The position numbers and the translations under genes were made by a program. DNA of 32,787 bases from Lachnospiraceae bacterium (GTDB lineage: Bacteria; Bacillota; Clostridia; Lachnospirales; Lachnospiraceae): the NCBI GenBank assembly GCA_020860755.1, contig JAJBTQ010000013.1, forward strand, positions 6,702 to 39,488, in the 5' to 3' direction. Below the pieces are notes generated by a model, which saw only the letters and a list, made by a program, of their open reading frames with translations, did not search any database and had not been told where the DNA came from. Positions 1-7,187 of this stretch are shown here, in pieces. Position 1 is the first letter of the stretch; every line of letters starts with the position of its first letter.

Positions 1-375
1 GATGCGGATACGCACACCGTGGTATGGAACATTGAGGCGGAGGCTTACGAGGAGGGCAGCGTGCAGCTGACTGTGAAGGTCAACGAATCTGCCGCGGGAT
101 CTGTGGTAGACAATACGGCGTCCGTACAGATCGGCAATTCTGATTCCGTGGACACCAACACAGTAGAGATTCCTGTTAAGTCTGAGAATGAGGGTAAATC
201 GAATCCGACCAAACCGAATACAGTCAATCCGGACAATTCAAATCCGAATACGACTGGCGGGACCAAGACCGGTGACGTCGATATGACTTACTTCTGGATC
301 CTTCTGATGGTCGCAGCTGCGGCGGTGGTTGTGGCAGGAGTTACCCGGAGGACAAAATCAAGGATAAATAAGTAA
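1..375 (+). CDS. C-terminus of a cell-wall-anchored surface protein (5' end outside window)
   Basis: The frame is open from the first base, so only the last 124 residues are seen. The visible part starts with a beta-rich stretch in the style of DUF11/isopeptide-forming surface repeats (an NTASVQIG-like strand and a late TNTVEIPV strand). A Pro/Asn/Thr spacer follows, then a sortase-type C-terminus: TKTGD, a hydrophobic segment of about 20 residues and a basic tail (RRTKSRINK). The sorting motif lacks the Leu-Pro of classical LPXTG but resembles the PKTGD form of the CAP protein at 23372. The likely role is a surface adhesin or pilin-like protein fixed to peptidoglycan. Ligand and full length are unknown. 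The frame closes at TAA 373-375 and a hairpin follows 25 bases on. Confidence 0.75.
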   Translation, partial: DADTHTVVWNIEAEAYEEGSVQLTVKVNESAAGSVVDNTASVQIGNSDSVDTNTVEIPVKSENEGKSNPTKPNTVNPDNSNPNTTGGTKTGDVDMTYFWILLMVAAAAVVVAGVTRRTKSRINK

Positions 376-399
376 TACAATTAGAAGTAGGACAGCTTA

Positions 400-431
400 G
401 GCATCCGGCAGAGGCAGCCGGGTGCCTCATG
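400..431 (+). terminator. Hairpin after the surface-protein gene
   Basis: GGCATCCGGC (400-409) pairs with GCCGGGTGCC (417-426) across a 7-base loop, with one G-T pair. The following bases (TCATGCTTTAG) are only weakly T-rich, so termination may be partial. The position just after the stop codon fits a terminator. Confidence 0.5.
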
Positions 432-456
432 CTTTAGTTGGAAGCAGTGTGTATAT

Positions 457-1290
457 ATGAGAACGACAGCTATGAAACAGAGGGCCGGACTTGCCCTTTC
501 GGACGCTTCGGTGACGATGTCGTCTATGCTCATGGAGCAGTATCTAAACTCGCTTCAATCCGGAGGCAGGCAGAAGCAGACTATACGTACGTACAGGCGT
601 AGCCTGGAAGCACTCTATGACTTTCTCCCGCCGGACAAAGAGATAAATAGAGGTACTTTAAAAGAGTGGAAAGAGCACAATAAGGCTTGCGGATACTCGG
701 ACAGTACGGTAAATATCCGTCTTACCGCGGCAAACGGATTCTTACGCTTCTGCGGGAGGGAGGAACTGGCCATCGTACACGAGCGGATCGCGACGGATGA
801 GCCCATGCCGGAGATGACAAGGGAAGAGTACCTTCAGTTCCTCTCCAAAGTCAGGAAACTTGGGTCAGAGAAGTATTATTTTATGATCAAGGTATTTGCC
901 TCGATCGATATCGGGATCAGCGAACTGGAGTGCCTGACGGTGGAGGCGTGCAGGGAAGGAGCCATTTGCCTTTCGAATGATAAAACGGCATCTATCCCGA
1001 GATGTCTGAGGGAAGAACTTTTGCAGTACGCAGATCGTCATGGGATAACGGAGGGTCCGGTCTTTGTAACCCGAAACGGCGGCTGTTTGAACCACTCCAA
1101 TATCGCGCATTCCATCCACCGGCTGGCCGAACGGGCCGACATAGAACCGGAAAAGTGTTGCCCGAGCGCTTTGCACCGGCTCTATCTGACAACGAAGAAG
1201 GAACTGATGGAAAGGCTTATGCCAGCGTACCAGCAGTCTTATGAGAACCTCCTTGATACCGAGCAGATGGTGGTGGGCTGGGACAAATAG
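457..1290 (+). CDS. Tyrosine-recombinase-like protein with degenerate active site
   Basis: The 277-residue protein has the N-terminal SAM-like core-binding domain of tyrosine recombinases (about residues 24-115, with TIRTYRRSLEALYDFLP). A C-terminal half then follows the catalytic fold in outline. The catalytic residues look lost. In box I the usual G-L-R-x-S-E-L appears as D-I-G-I-S-E-L, so the Arg is Gly153. In box II the usual H-x-L-R-H reads S-A-L-H-R around residues 237-241. No Tyr sits in the expected C-terminal position before the end (MVVGWDK). It may therefore bind DNA without cutting it. The start is uncertain: no clear ribosome site precedes 457, and in-frame ATGs lie at 472, 517, 526 and 532. 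From memory of the family, such integrase-like genes often stand upstream of surface-polysaccharide operons in gut Clostridia. No such operon follows here. Confidence 0.7.
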   Translation: MRTTAMKQRAGLALSDASVTMSSMLMEQYLNSLQSGGRQKQTIRTYRRSLEALYDFLPPDKEINRGTLKEWKEHNKACGYSDSTVNIRLTAANGFLRFCGREELAIVHERIATDEPMPEMTREEYLQFLSKVRKLGSEKYYFMIKVFASIDIGISELECLTVEACREGAICLSNDKTASIPRCLREELLQYADRHGITEGPVFVTRNGGCLNHSNIAHSIHRLAERADIEPEKCCPSALHRLYLTTKKELMERLMPAYQQSYENLLDTEQMVVGWDK

Positions 1291-1394
1291 AACAGAACTT
1301 TCACCAACTGTAAACAATAATTTATTTGGAAGGGCTTTTCTATTTATGAATCTTTTGAAAAATTTTCGCAATTTTTTTGCATGCTAATACATGG

Positions 1395-1423
1395 TTAATT
1401 TCTTTGAGATGATTGCATATAAT
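1395..1423 (+). promoter_or_regulatory. Candidate promoter for a short RNA
   Basis: A perfect TATAAT (1418-1423) lies 17 bases after TTAATT (1395-1400), which is a poor match to TTGACA. No convincing reading frame follows, but a strong hairpin at 1541-1570 does. Confidence 0.4.
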
Positions 1424-1429
1424 AAGGAT

Positions 1430-1576
1430 GAGCACTGGGTGTATCTCAACTCTAAATGAGAAATTTATTAAGTTGGTTTCTCTTGGCCCATTCAAGAAAG
1501 TTAAGAGCGAGTGTTTCGCTACTCTGAGTGCGAGTTTAACAGCGGAGACAGGGCTAGCCCGTCTCCGCTTGTTTTC
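1430..1576 (+). ncRNA. Possible small RNA or relict leader RNA
   Basis: The gap 1291-1696 holds no convincing gene. Within it, a TATAAT promoter-like site at 1418 and a terminator-like hairpin ending near 1576 bracket about 145 bases, a size typical of a small RNA or operon leader. Short paired elements are visible inside, such as the near-complementary GAGTGTTTCGCTACTC. No match to a known RNA family was recognised. One reading is the leader/attenuator of a lost operon downstream of the integrase-like gene. Confidence 0.3.
1541..1576 (+). terminator. Strong intrinsic-terminator-like hairpin
   Basis: AGCGGAGAC (1541-1549) pairs perfectly with GTCTCCGCT (1561-1569). An inner GGGC/GCCC stem lies at 1551-1560, and TTGTTTTC follows. 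The structure is strong and the tail moderately T-rich. It could end the candidate RNA or act as an attenuator. Confidence 0.6.
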
Positions 1577-1696
1577 AGGAAATTTTAAGTTCGTCCGCTT
1601 GATTCCGTGTATAATTAGCATCAAATAAAATTTGATTTCGTGTAAATTGCGCATAAGAGAACTTTGACCTCCAATTTTCACGGAAAGGATGAACCA

Positions 1697-1759
1697 GTGA
1701 TAAAGCGGAAATTGTATGCTGATTTACTCAAGTGGAAAGCAGAGCACGCGCCGCCATAA
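1697..1759 (+). pseudogene. 5' remnant of an AAA-family ATPase-like gene
   Basis: A well-formed ribosome site (AAAGGA, 7 bases before the start) precedes a GTG codon, and only 20 codons follow before TAA. The peptide begins VIKRKLYADLLKWKAEH. This resembles the first residues of clostridial AAA ATPases of the DUF4143-linked type (M-I-x-R-K-L-Y-x-D-L-x-x-W-K), in which the Walker A region follows directly. Here that region is missing and sequence belonging to the neighbouring LacI remnant begins within about 10 bases. The recognition rests on a short N-terminus, so the family is tentative. The good start signal with no body suggests a gene cut by deletion or recombination. Confidence 0.45.
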
Positions 1760-1768
1760 AGTATCTTG

Positions 1769-2257
1769 TCACAGACGGAACCGTTCACTGCCCTTCCGGT
1801 CGGAATTGACCGTCACAACCGGAATTCCGTTTTCTTTGCACAGCTTCATCTGCTCCTCGATCTGATCGGAGTTGGACGGGCTTAAGATGATCCCGTCCAC
1901 CCGATCTTTTCTGCATTGTTCCAGAAGCCGGACCTGCGACCGGATATCGGTATAGGGTGTGGAAAAATAGTCTGTCTGAATCTGAAAAGATTCATATTGC
2001 CGCAATTCGTCCCCGATTCCCTGTTTCAGACTGGTCTGTGCATCCACTTCCAGCAGCAGGACAGCGATCCGCAGCAGACGGCCCTGCATCTGCAGGGCTT
2101 TCCCGATGGGATTGATCTGATAATTACACTGATCAATGATCATCTGCACACGTTTTCTGACCGGATCGCTGACTCCCGGGCGGTCATGCAGTACCTTATC
2201 TACCGTGGAGCGGTGGACGCCTGCCATATCCGCAATCTCTTTTATTGTAACAGACAT
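1769..2257 (-). pseudogene. Truncated LacI-family transcription regulator
   Basis: The 162 residues begin with a clear LacI helix-turn-helix (TIKEIADMAGVHRSTVDKVL, residues 4-23) and hinge region (near NPIGKAL). The first half of a periplasmic-binding-like sensor domain follows, up to the VDGIILSPS and GIPVVTVNSD strands. Family members run to about 330 residues, so the second sensor lobe is missing. Foreign codons (KGSERFRL) close the frame. The start is ATG at 2257 with GAGGAAAA upstream on the minus strand. Only about 35 bases of its promoter region remain before integrase sequence begins. The fragment could still bind DNA, but sugar sensing is probably lost. Confidence 0.8.
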
Positions 2258-2293
2258 TGGTGATTTTCCTCGTTTCTGACTATTGACTGATGG

Positions 2294-3049
2294 TTGCCCT
2301 CAGCGCCTCAAGAGAAGCCTAACGAGCGTGTCGTGCTTACGGTTGAGGAACAGGAAGACTTCTTAACCTGTTCGGCAGGAACGTTTTACGACAACTTCTT
2401 TAATGTAGCTTTAAACACCGGACTTCGTCCCGGCGAGATGCGCGCGCTTATGGAAGAGGATATCGACTTTGACAAAAAGACGATATCCGTCACGAAGACG
2501 CTGATCTACCAGAAGCTGGAAGGGGACGACAAGAAGGAGTTTCATTTAGGGCCGCCGAAGACCGAGTCCAGCGTACGGACCGTTCCGATGAACAGGATCG
2601 CAGAGAAGGCATTGCGCAGACAAATTGCTTTAAAGAAGCTTCTCGTGCGAAAAAATCCCAAGGAAGGTGAGTTTGCCGACCTACTTTTCGTGACGCAGAA
2701 CAACACGCCGATCTGCTCGCAAATTCTTTGCGACGCAATCAAGCGCATCACGGACGAGATCAACCTGCAGCGCGACCCGACGAACCGGTTCCCGGAGTTC
2801 TCCGGGCATACTTTCCGGCACACGTTCGCAACGCGCTGGATCGAGAACGATCAGTCAGGTGAAGGATCACAGTCCCCCAAGGTGTTGCAGAAGATCCTCG
2901 GACACGCCACGCTGCAGATGACCATGGACCTGTATGTGCATGTCACCGGCTCGTTTGAGCAAGGTGAGATGGCGCGGCTGGAGGAAAAGATGCCGGAGCC
3001 GAACATCCTGTCGATGGAAGTAAAGGCCAAGGGACTCAAGATTGTATGA
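2294..3049 (+). pseudogene. Integrase catalytic domain lacking its N-terminus
   Basis: About 250 residues carry a complete tyrosine-recombinase catalytic domain of the type found in Tn916-like elements and ICEs. The active-site pieces are Arg in NTGLRPGEM, Lys in KTESSVRTVPM, His-x-x-Arg in GHTFRHTFAT, and His and Tyr in LGHATLQMTMDLYVHV. The arm-binding and core-binding domains (about 100-150 residues) are absent. In this frame a TGA at 2288-2290 blocks upstream reading. The only start is TTG at 2294 with no ribosome site, and LacI-gene sequence lies immediately upstream. It is best read as the surviving 3' end of an integrated element. It may be untranslated despite an intact active site. 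Confidence 0.8.
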
Positions 3050-3120
3050 AAATGCCAAAATGGTGTAAAATTGGTGTACGAGTACGATGCTGGGAACCGA
3101 GAAACCGCCTGTATGCGCGC

Positions 3121-3160
3121 TTTCCCTCTCTGTAATACTTTTTCCCTCTTTGTAATAATT
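3121..3160 (+). repeat. Two tandem 20-base copies
   Basis: Positions 3121-3140 and 3141-3160 are the same 20-base unit (TTTCCCTCTyTGTAATAmTT) with two differences. They lie between the integrase remnant and the promoter of the hydrolase gene. They may be an old attachment-site duplication or a regulator site. Confidence 0.6.
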
Positions 3161-3163
3161 CCC

Positions 3164-3192
3164 TTGTCTTTCAAAGCCTGTAATGATAAAAT
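3164..3192 (+). promoter_or_regulatory. Promoter of the lactonase-like gene
   Basis: TTGTCT (3164-3169) and TAAAAT (3187-3192) are separated by 17 bases, with the start codon 46 bases further on. Both hexamers resemble the housekeeping consensus. Confidence 0.55.
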
Positions 3193-3238
3193 CTCCTTGT
3201 GCAACTATTCTTATAGTCGAGAAAGGAGTTTTTTAAGT

Positions 3239-4039
3239 ATGAGATTTTGGATTTTAGATCTGGGTCATCTGGAAAGTGACTTTAATATGATCGTTGCCCT
3301 GGCGACATGCGGAACAAGGAGCAATCCCCACGTGGAAAATAAGTGGATAAACGTCCCTGTCATCGGCGTATTGATCGACACGGGAGACGAGTACATTCTG
3401 TATGATACGGGATGTCATCCGGATGCAATGAAAGGCTATTGGTCAGAAATGATGCAGGAGATCTCTCCCGCCTATATGACAGAGGAGCAGTATCTGGAGA
3501 ACCAGCTGGCACTGTGCGGCGTAAAGCCGACAGACATTAAGACCGTCGTTTTGTCCCATCTTCATATGGATCACGCGGGCGGCCTTCATCTGTTTAATCA
3601 CGCAGACGTCTATGTACCGCGCAAAGACTGGATGAATGCTCTGGTGTCCGTCCATCAGACACCGGACAAAGAAAAGCATCTCGCCTATGCCATTGGTGAC
3701 CTGATGGCACCGTGCGTCTTCCATCCGGTCGACGATTATCTGGAGCTTAGGCCGGGCATTGAACTGTTTGATCTGCCCGGACACGTCGCGGGTCTTCTCG
3801 GCATGATGCTGCAGCTTAAGGGCGGCAACTACTTCTTCCCCGCTGACTGCCTGTACCGGCATGAGAGCTACAGCAACCCGCCCAGACTGGTCGGTGAGCC
3901 GTATGACACCATGACCTGGTATCACTCCATCGACAGAGTCAGGGAGCTGGAGGCGAAGTACAACGCCACGATCATGTACGGACATGACTGGGATTTCCAG
4001 CAGGAGTCGATGAAGCTCGCCCCTGAATACTACGAATAA
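3239..4039 (+). CDS. Metallo-beta-lactamase-fold hydrolase, N-acyl homoserine lactonase-like
   Basis: This 266-residue enzyme has the dinuclear metal signature H-x-H-x-D-H (HLHMDH, residues 107-112). The remaining ligands are His182 (LPGHVAG), Asp203 (FPADC) and His249 (YGHDWDF). Length and motif spacing fit the AHL-lactonase (AiiA/AttM-like) branch, which opens lactone rings using two metal ions, usually zinc. The real substrate is unknown; AHL quenching is only one possibility in a gut Firmicute. There is no signal peptide, so it is probably cytoplasmic. The start at 3239 is chosen because GAAAGGAG lies about 10 bases upstream, although the frame is open back to 3071. It has its own promoter and ends 5 bases from the convergent glycosylase gene. 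Confidence 0.85.
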   Translation: MRFWILDLGHLESDFNMIVALATCGTRSNPHVENKWINVPVIGVLIDTGDEYILYDTGCHPDAMKGYWSEMMQEISPAYMTEEQYLENQLALCGVKPTDIKTVVLSHLHMDHAGGLHLFNHADVYVPRKDWMNALVSVHQTPDKEKHLAYAIGDLMAPCVFHPVDDYLELRPGIELFDLPGHVAGLLGMMLQLKGGNYFFPADCLYRHESYSNPPRLVGEPYDTMTWYHSIDRVRELEAKYNATIMYGHDWDFQQESMKLAPEYYE

Positions 4040-4044
4040 CTCTT

Positions 4045-4686
4045 TTAATCTTTCTTTGGGCGCGCGGGGTCAGTAAGACCTTCGACCGCGCCGCCTGCCA
4101 CGGCCCACAGATAAAGGCTTGCGACACTGCCGTAGGGAGAATATCTGCGCCGGTATTTTTCAAAGAGTTCCCGGCTGATGCTGCGGTGATGATACACCAT
4201 GCGCAGTCCCCGCCGGATCGCCAGATCGTTGAAGCTTAAGATATCGGGGCGTTCCAAACAAAAAAGCAGGATCATTTCCGCCGTCCACACGCCGACCCCG
4301 CGAAGCGAGGTCAGCCGGGCGGCGGCTTCTTTGTCCGGAAGGTTCCGGATCTCATTCAGGTCAAACGATCCGTCCGATACTTTTCCGGCAAACTCACGGA
4401 TATACTCCGTCTTGCGAAACGTCATGCCGAAACTCTGCAGAAGGTCGGTGTCCGCGGCGGCGATCACCTCAGGATTCACTTCACCGAACGCATCCTGCAT
4501 CCGGTTCCAGATCGTGGTCTGTGCCTTTGTGGAGATCTGTTGCCCGATGATCTGGTGCACAACGGAAGAAAAAAGGTCAGGGTCGATAGACCGGTCGATG
4601 TGCCCGACCTTGTCGATCACGGCTCCGAGCGCGGGATCTTTTGCTCTCAGATAATCGGTTTCTTTTTCTCCATAGTGAAAGTACAA
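4045..4686 (-). CDS. DNA-3-methyladenine glycosylase, AlkA/HhH-GPD family
   Basis: The 213-residue protein removes alkylated bases such as 3-methyladenine from DNA, starting base-excision repair. It shows the helix-hairpin-helix LTSLRGVGVWTA (about 125-136) and the catalytic Asp of the HhH-GPD motif in FNDLAIRRG (Asp154). No C-terminal Cys cluster is present, so it is not an endonuclease III with an iron-sulfur cluster. It lacks the N-terminal beta domain of full AlkA and matches the short AlkA-type proteins. The start is TTG at 4686, supported by a perfect AGGAGG about 9 bases upstream; no in-frame ATG fits as well. It is divergent from the TetR gene and convergent with the hydrolase. Confidence 0.88.
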   Translation of the reverse strand: MYFHYGEKETDYLRAKDPALGAVIDKVGHIDRSIDPDLFSSVVHQIIGQQISTKAQTTIWNRMQDAFGEVNPEVIAAADTDLLQSFGMTFRKTEYIREFAGKVSDGSFDLNEIRNLPDKEAAARLTSLRGVGVWTAEMILLFCLERPDILSFNDLAIRRGLRMVYHHRSISRELFEKYRRRYSPYGSVASLYLWAVAGGAVEGLTDPARPKKD

Positions 4687-4781
4687 AGGCAGCCGCCTCC
4701 TTCCCTGAAGAGTTGTTTTATGTAGAATATGATTATAGCACGCGGCGCCTGAAAATCCTATCAGAATATCTCTGAAACTCC

Positions 4782-4844
4782 TTGTGTCCAGCGAATAAAA
4801 ATGATAAAATGGTTTAAACTAAAATAAAGAAAATCGTTTCAACC
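4782..4844 (+). promoter_or_regulatory. Promoter and operator-like inverted repeat of the TetR gene
   Basis: TTGTGT (4782-4787), 17 bases and TAAAAT (4805-4810) form a promoter. Just after the -10 box, GGTTTAAAC (4811-4819) and GTTTCAACC (4836-4844) form a 9-base inverted repeat with one mismatch and a 16-base spacer. This is a natural place for TetR autorepression, which is an inference. Confidence 0.5.
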
Positions 4845-4856
4845 GGAGAAGATCAT

Positions 4857-5533
4857 ATGCCTCAGCCGATCAAAGAAGAGGATCTGAAAAACATCACAAA
4901 AAAAGTATATGCACTCTATGCGAAGCACGGGTTTGACGGGATCTCCATGGATGAAGTGTGTGCTCAGACGAACATCAGCAAAGCGACGCTCTACCGCTAC
5001 TTTACGAGCAAGGAAGACATTGTGAGGAGTATGGTGGATGTCCTGATCTCTCACCTTAATACCCTGCAGTTTGACGCCATAGACGGCATTGGGAACGTTT
5101 TGGATGGATTTCAGAAGGTTTATATAAAATCCACTATTATCGCGGCGCTCACCGGATCAGAGTTTCTCACGGCTCTGGAAAAAAGCTCCCGGATACGTAT
5201 GAAACGTACCATACGGCGTTCCTTGCCATGCAGGAGCGTTCCGCCGCATTTTTCCGGCAGACAGTAGAGAAGGGTTACTGCAGGCAGATGCCGTTTCCCC
5301 TTGTCAGCAAACAGTTCCAGAACATGCTTCCCCTGGTCATAAATATGGATTTCCTGGAGAGAAATCAGATGACTTTAACAGAGGCGCTTAAGGACTATTA
5401 CCGGATGTTCCTCTATCAGATCCTCCGGCCGGAGTACCAGGGCATGGCAGACGCGGAGGAGACCTATGACTTTGTCGGCGAACTGGCCGATGCCCTGCAG
5501 AGCGACTGTTACATTGACAGCATCCGCCGCTAA
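4857..5533 (+). pseudogene. TetR/AcrR-family regulator interrupted by a frameshift
   Basis: The first part (from ATG 4857, with GGAGAA 6 bases upstream) carries a clear TetR helix-turn-helix (MDEVCAQTNISKATLYRYFT, residues 31-50). The sensing domain begins, then the frame turns into a nonsense tail ending at 5267. The correct continuation lies in the -1 frame: reading resumes as PDTYETYHTAFLAMQERSAAFF from about 5189 and runs to 5533. Joined, they give a normal-length regulator of about 225 residues. The shift lies near AAAAAAGCTCCC (5179-5190), where one extra A or C would restore the frame. The heptamer AAAAAAG is present, but its phase is wrong for classical -1 slippage, so a one-base deletion or sequencing error is more likely. 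The gene ends 98 bases before the sirtuin operon, which it may control. Confidence 0.75.
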
Positions 5534-5631
5534 AGACAGGCAGACTATATTTTAAAAATACAAAAATCGGACTGCTGTAGCAAGGAACTATAAATACTAC
5601 CACTTTAATAATACGAGGAAAACAAGAGGCA

Positions 5632-6387
5632 ATGGATAAACAGATAGAAACACTTAAGGAATATGTAGATGCGAGCAGCAGCGCTGTGGCGATCACGGGA
5701 GCGGGGATCTCCTTTTCAGCCGGAGGGCTTAGCTTTGACCACACAGACCAGGAAGGAATGCGGGAGCTTATGATCCTGGGCTCCGAGGAGGCGCTTCGCA
5801 ATGAACCGGAACGGTATTATGCAGCACTGGACAAAGCATTTTTGCATTCCATGCTTGTGATCGGTCCCAGCCCGGCACACCGGGCGCTGGCGCAGCTGGA
5901 GTCCGAGGGAAAGCTCCGCGGCATCATCACGACAAACGTGGACTGTCTGCACACGATAGCCGGCTCGGTCAACGTGCTGGAGATCCAGGGAAGCCTGCAG
6001 GTCAACAAATGCGTTGACTGCGGAAAACATTATGACGATTACATGATCTGGTCTCACGGTACGGTGCCGGAGTGCCCGGAATGCGGAGGAAAGATATGGA
6101 CGTTTCCTTTTTACAGCGGCATTGGCTTAAATGACCCGGTTGTAAAACAAGCGAGAAGGCTGATTTCAAAGGCGGACTTGATCCTCATCATCGGAGCCAA
6201 CGGGAACTATGGCAACGCATATTGGCCGTTCCGGAACCGGAGGGCCACGATCGTGCAGATCAACCCCGGGAGTACGGGATTTGACCGGGCAGCGGATTTA
6301 AACATCCGCCGGGACGCGGATTCGGTATTTGCCGAGCTGATGGAAGCGAGGGAAGCGGAAAGGAACTCCGGATCGCAGGAATCTTAA
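5632..6387 (+). CDS. Class M-like sirtuin 1 (probable protein ADP-ribosyltransferase)
   Basis: The 251-residue protein has the sirtuin Rossmann core: GAGIS (23-27) for NAD binding, TTNVD (100-104) with the conserved Asn and Asp, and a four-Cys zinc site (C127, C130, C148, C151). A late IIGANGNYG loop and VQINPGS strand complete the core. The catalytic His of deacetylase sirtuins (HGS) is Gln119 (EIQGS). This is the feature of SirTM enzymes, which transfer ADP-ribose from NAD to proteins. The usual P-x-F-R stretch after GAGIS is also missing. It is the first gene of a seven-gene run and is followed after 20 bases by the hydrolase gene. GAGGAA lies about 11 bases before the start. Its target is unknown, since no GcvH-L gene is present. 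Confidence 0.85.
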   Translation: MDKQIETLKEYVDASSSAVAITGAGISFSAGGLSFDHTDQEGMRELMILGSEEALRNEPERYYAALDKAFLHSMLVIGPSPAHRALAQLESEGKLRGIITTNVDCLHTIAGSVNVLEIQGSLQVNKCVDCGKHYDDYMIWSHGTVPECPECGGKIWTFPFYSGIGLNDPVVKQARRLISKADLILIIGANGNYGNAYWPFRNRRATIVQINPGSTGFDRAADLNIRRDADSVFAELMEAREAERNSGSQES

Positions 6388-6407
6388 GGGGTCTTATAAG
6401 GAAGCGA

Positions 6408-7142
6408 ATGGGAAAGAAGAGGAGACTTAAAATGATCATTGGGCTGACCATCCTGGCAGTGTTTATCGTATTCATTCTGGTCGTTTTGCTCTATCACAAC
6501 AATGCCTATCCGGAGTCGCAGGAGATTGCCGATGAGATGGAGATGGAGGGCAGGGATTACTGGTTTTACGGTGACACCGGCGTCGGATTTATCATCTTTA
6601 CCGGAGCGAAAGTGGATGAGCCGGGCTATGCCTACATTGCCGGGCTGCTCCACGAGGAGGGCCACACGGTGGTAATCCCGAGTCAGATCTTTACGATGAG
6701 CGCGCTCGGAACGAATCACGCGATCGAGATCATGAAGAAACACACGGAGGTCAATAAATGGATTCTGGTCGGGCATTCCCTCGGCGGGGTGCAGGTCAGC
6801 CGGGTCGCCGAGCAGGCGCCGGAATATCTGACAGGTATCGTATATCTCGCGAGCTATGCTTCTTCAGACCTGACCGGTCTTGATTTTCCCGCTCTTCGGA
6901 TCACGGCGGACCACGACGGGGTCATGAACAACGAGCGGATGGAGAACTATGCGAACAATCTGCCTGCCGGATCCGAGACCGTCGAACTGGAGGGAGCCAA
7001 TCACAGGGGATTCGGCGGATATCTGTCCCGGTTCAGCCGGGAGGAGGATGTTGCGCTGACCTGGCAGGAACAGAATACGATCTGTGTGAATCTGATCCTC
7101 GATTTTTACGCGGATCAGATCAGGAAAGCCGAAAACCAATGA
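6408..7142 (+). CDS. Membrane-anchored alpha/beta hydrolase
   Basis: An N-terminal basic stretch (GKKRRLK) and one hydrophobic segment (about residues 9-28) predict a signal anchor. The catalytic domain is therefore likely outside the membrane. The nucleophile elbow is GHSLGG (Ser124). Asp168 or Asp170 (TADHDG) and His199 (GANHRG) complete the triad. The 244-residue length and the order of motifs fit the abhydrolase_5 type, a broad group of esterases and lipases. The substrate cannot be told. ATG 6432 is an alternative start with a better ribosome site (AGAGGAG, 7 bases upstream). Starting at 6408 keeps the positive residues before the anchor. It lies 20 bases after sirtuin 1 and 45 bases before the DUF2156 gene, as part of the same transcript. 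Confidence 0.8.
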   Translation: MGKKRRLKMIIGLTILAVFIVFILVVLLYHNNAYPESQEIADEMEMEGRDYWFYGDTGVGFIIFTGAKVDEPGYAYIAGLLHEEGHTVVIPSQIFTMSALGTNHAIEIMKKHTEVNKWILVGHSLGGVQVSRVAEQAPEYLTGIVYLASYASSDLTGLDFPALRITADHDGVMNNERMENYANNLPAGSETVELEGANHRGFGGYLSRFSREEDVALTWQEQNTICVNLILDFYADQIRKAENQ

Positions 7143-7150
7143 GCGCAAGA

Positions 7151-7168
7151 CAGCCTTTTTAAAGGCTG
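7151..7168 (+). promoter_or_regulatory. Hairpin inside the sirtuin operon
   Basis: CAGCCTTT (7151-7158) and AAAGGCTG (7161-7168) form a perfect 8-base stem between the hydrolase stop and the DUF2156 ribosome site. No T-run follows on the plus strand, so it is more likely an mRNA-stability or processing element than a terminator. Confidence 0.45.
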
Positions 7169-7187
7169 CCTTACACAGGAGGGCGAG

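Noticed and set aside
865-1371. Minus-strand gene across the recombinase-like gene
   Set aside because: The plus-strand protein has recognisable domain sequence, and the minus frame has no ribosome site or family resemblance.
1413-1628. 71-residue gene in the leader region
   Set aside because: No ribosome site, composition unlike the neighbouring proteins, and the strong terminator hairpin lies inside it.
3071-3238. Longer N-terminus for the lactonase-like hydrolase
   Set aside because: It would contain the tandem repeat, promoter and ribosome site. The residues do not fit the family.
5179-5185. Programmed -1 frameshift at AAAAAAG in the TetR gene
   Set aside because: The incoming frame reads GAA-AAA-AGC, so the heptamer is out of phase for two-tRNA slippage. 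TetR genes are not known to need it; a one-base loss is simpler.
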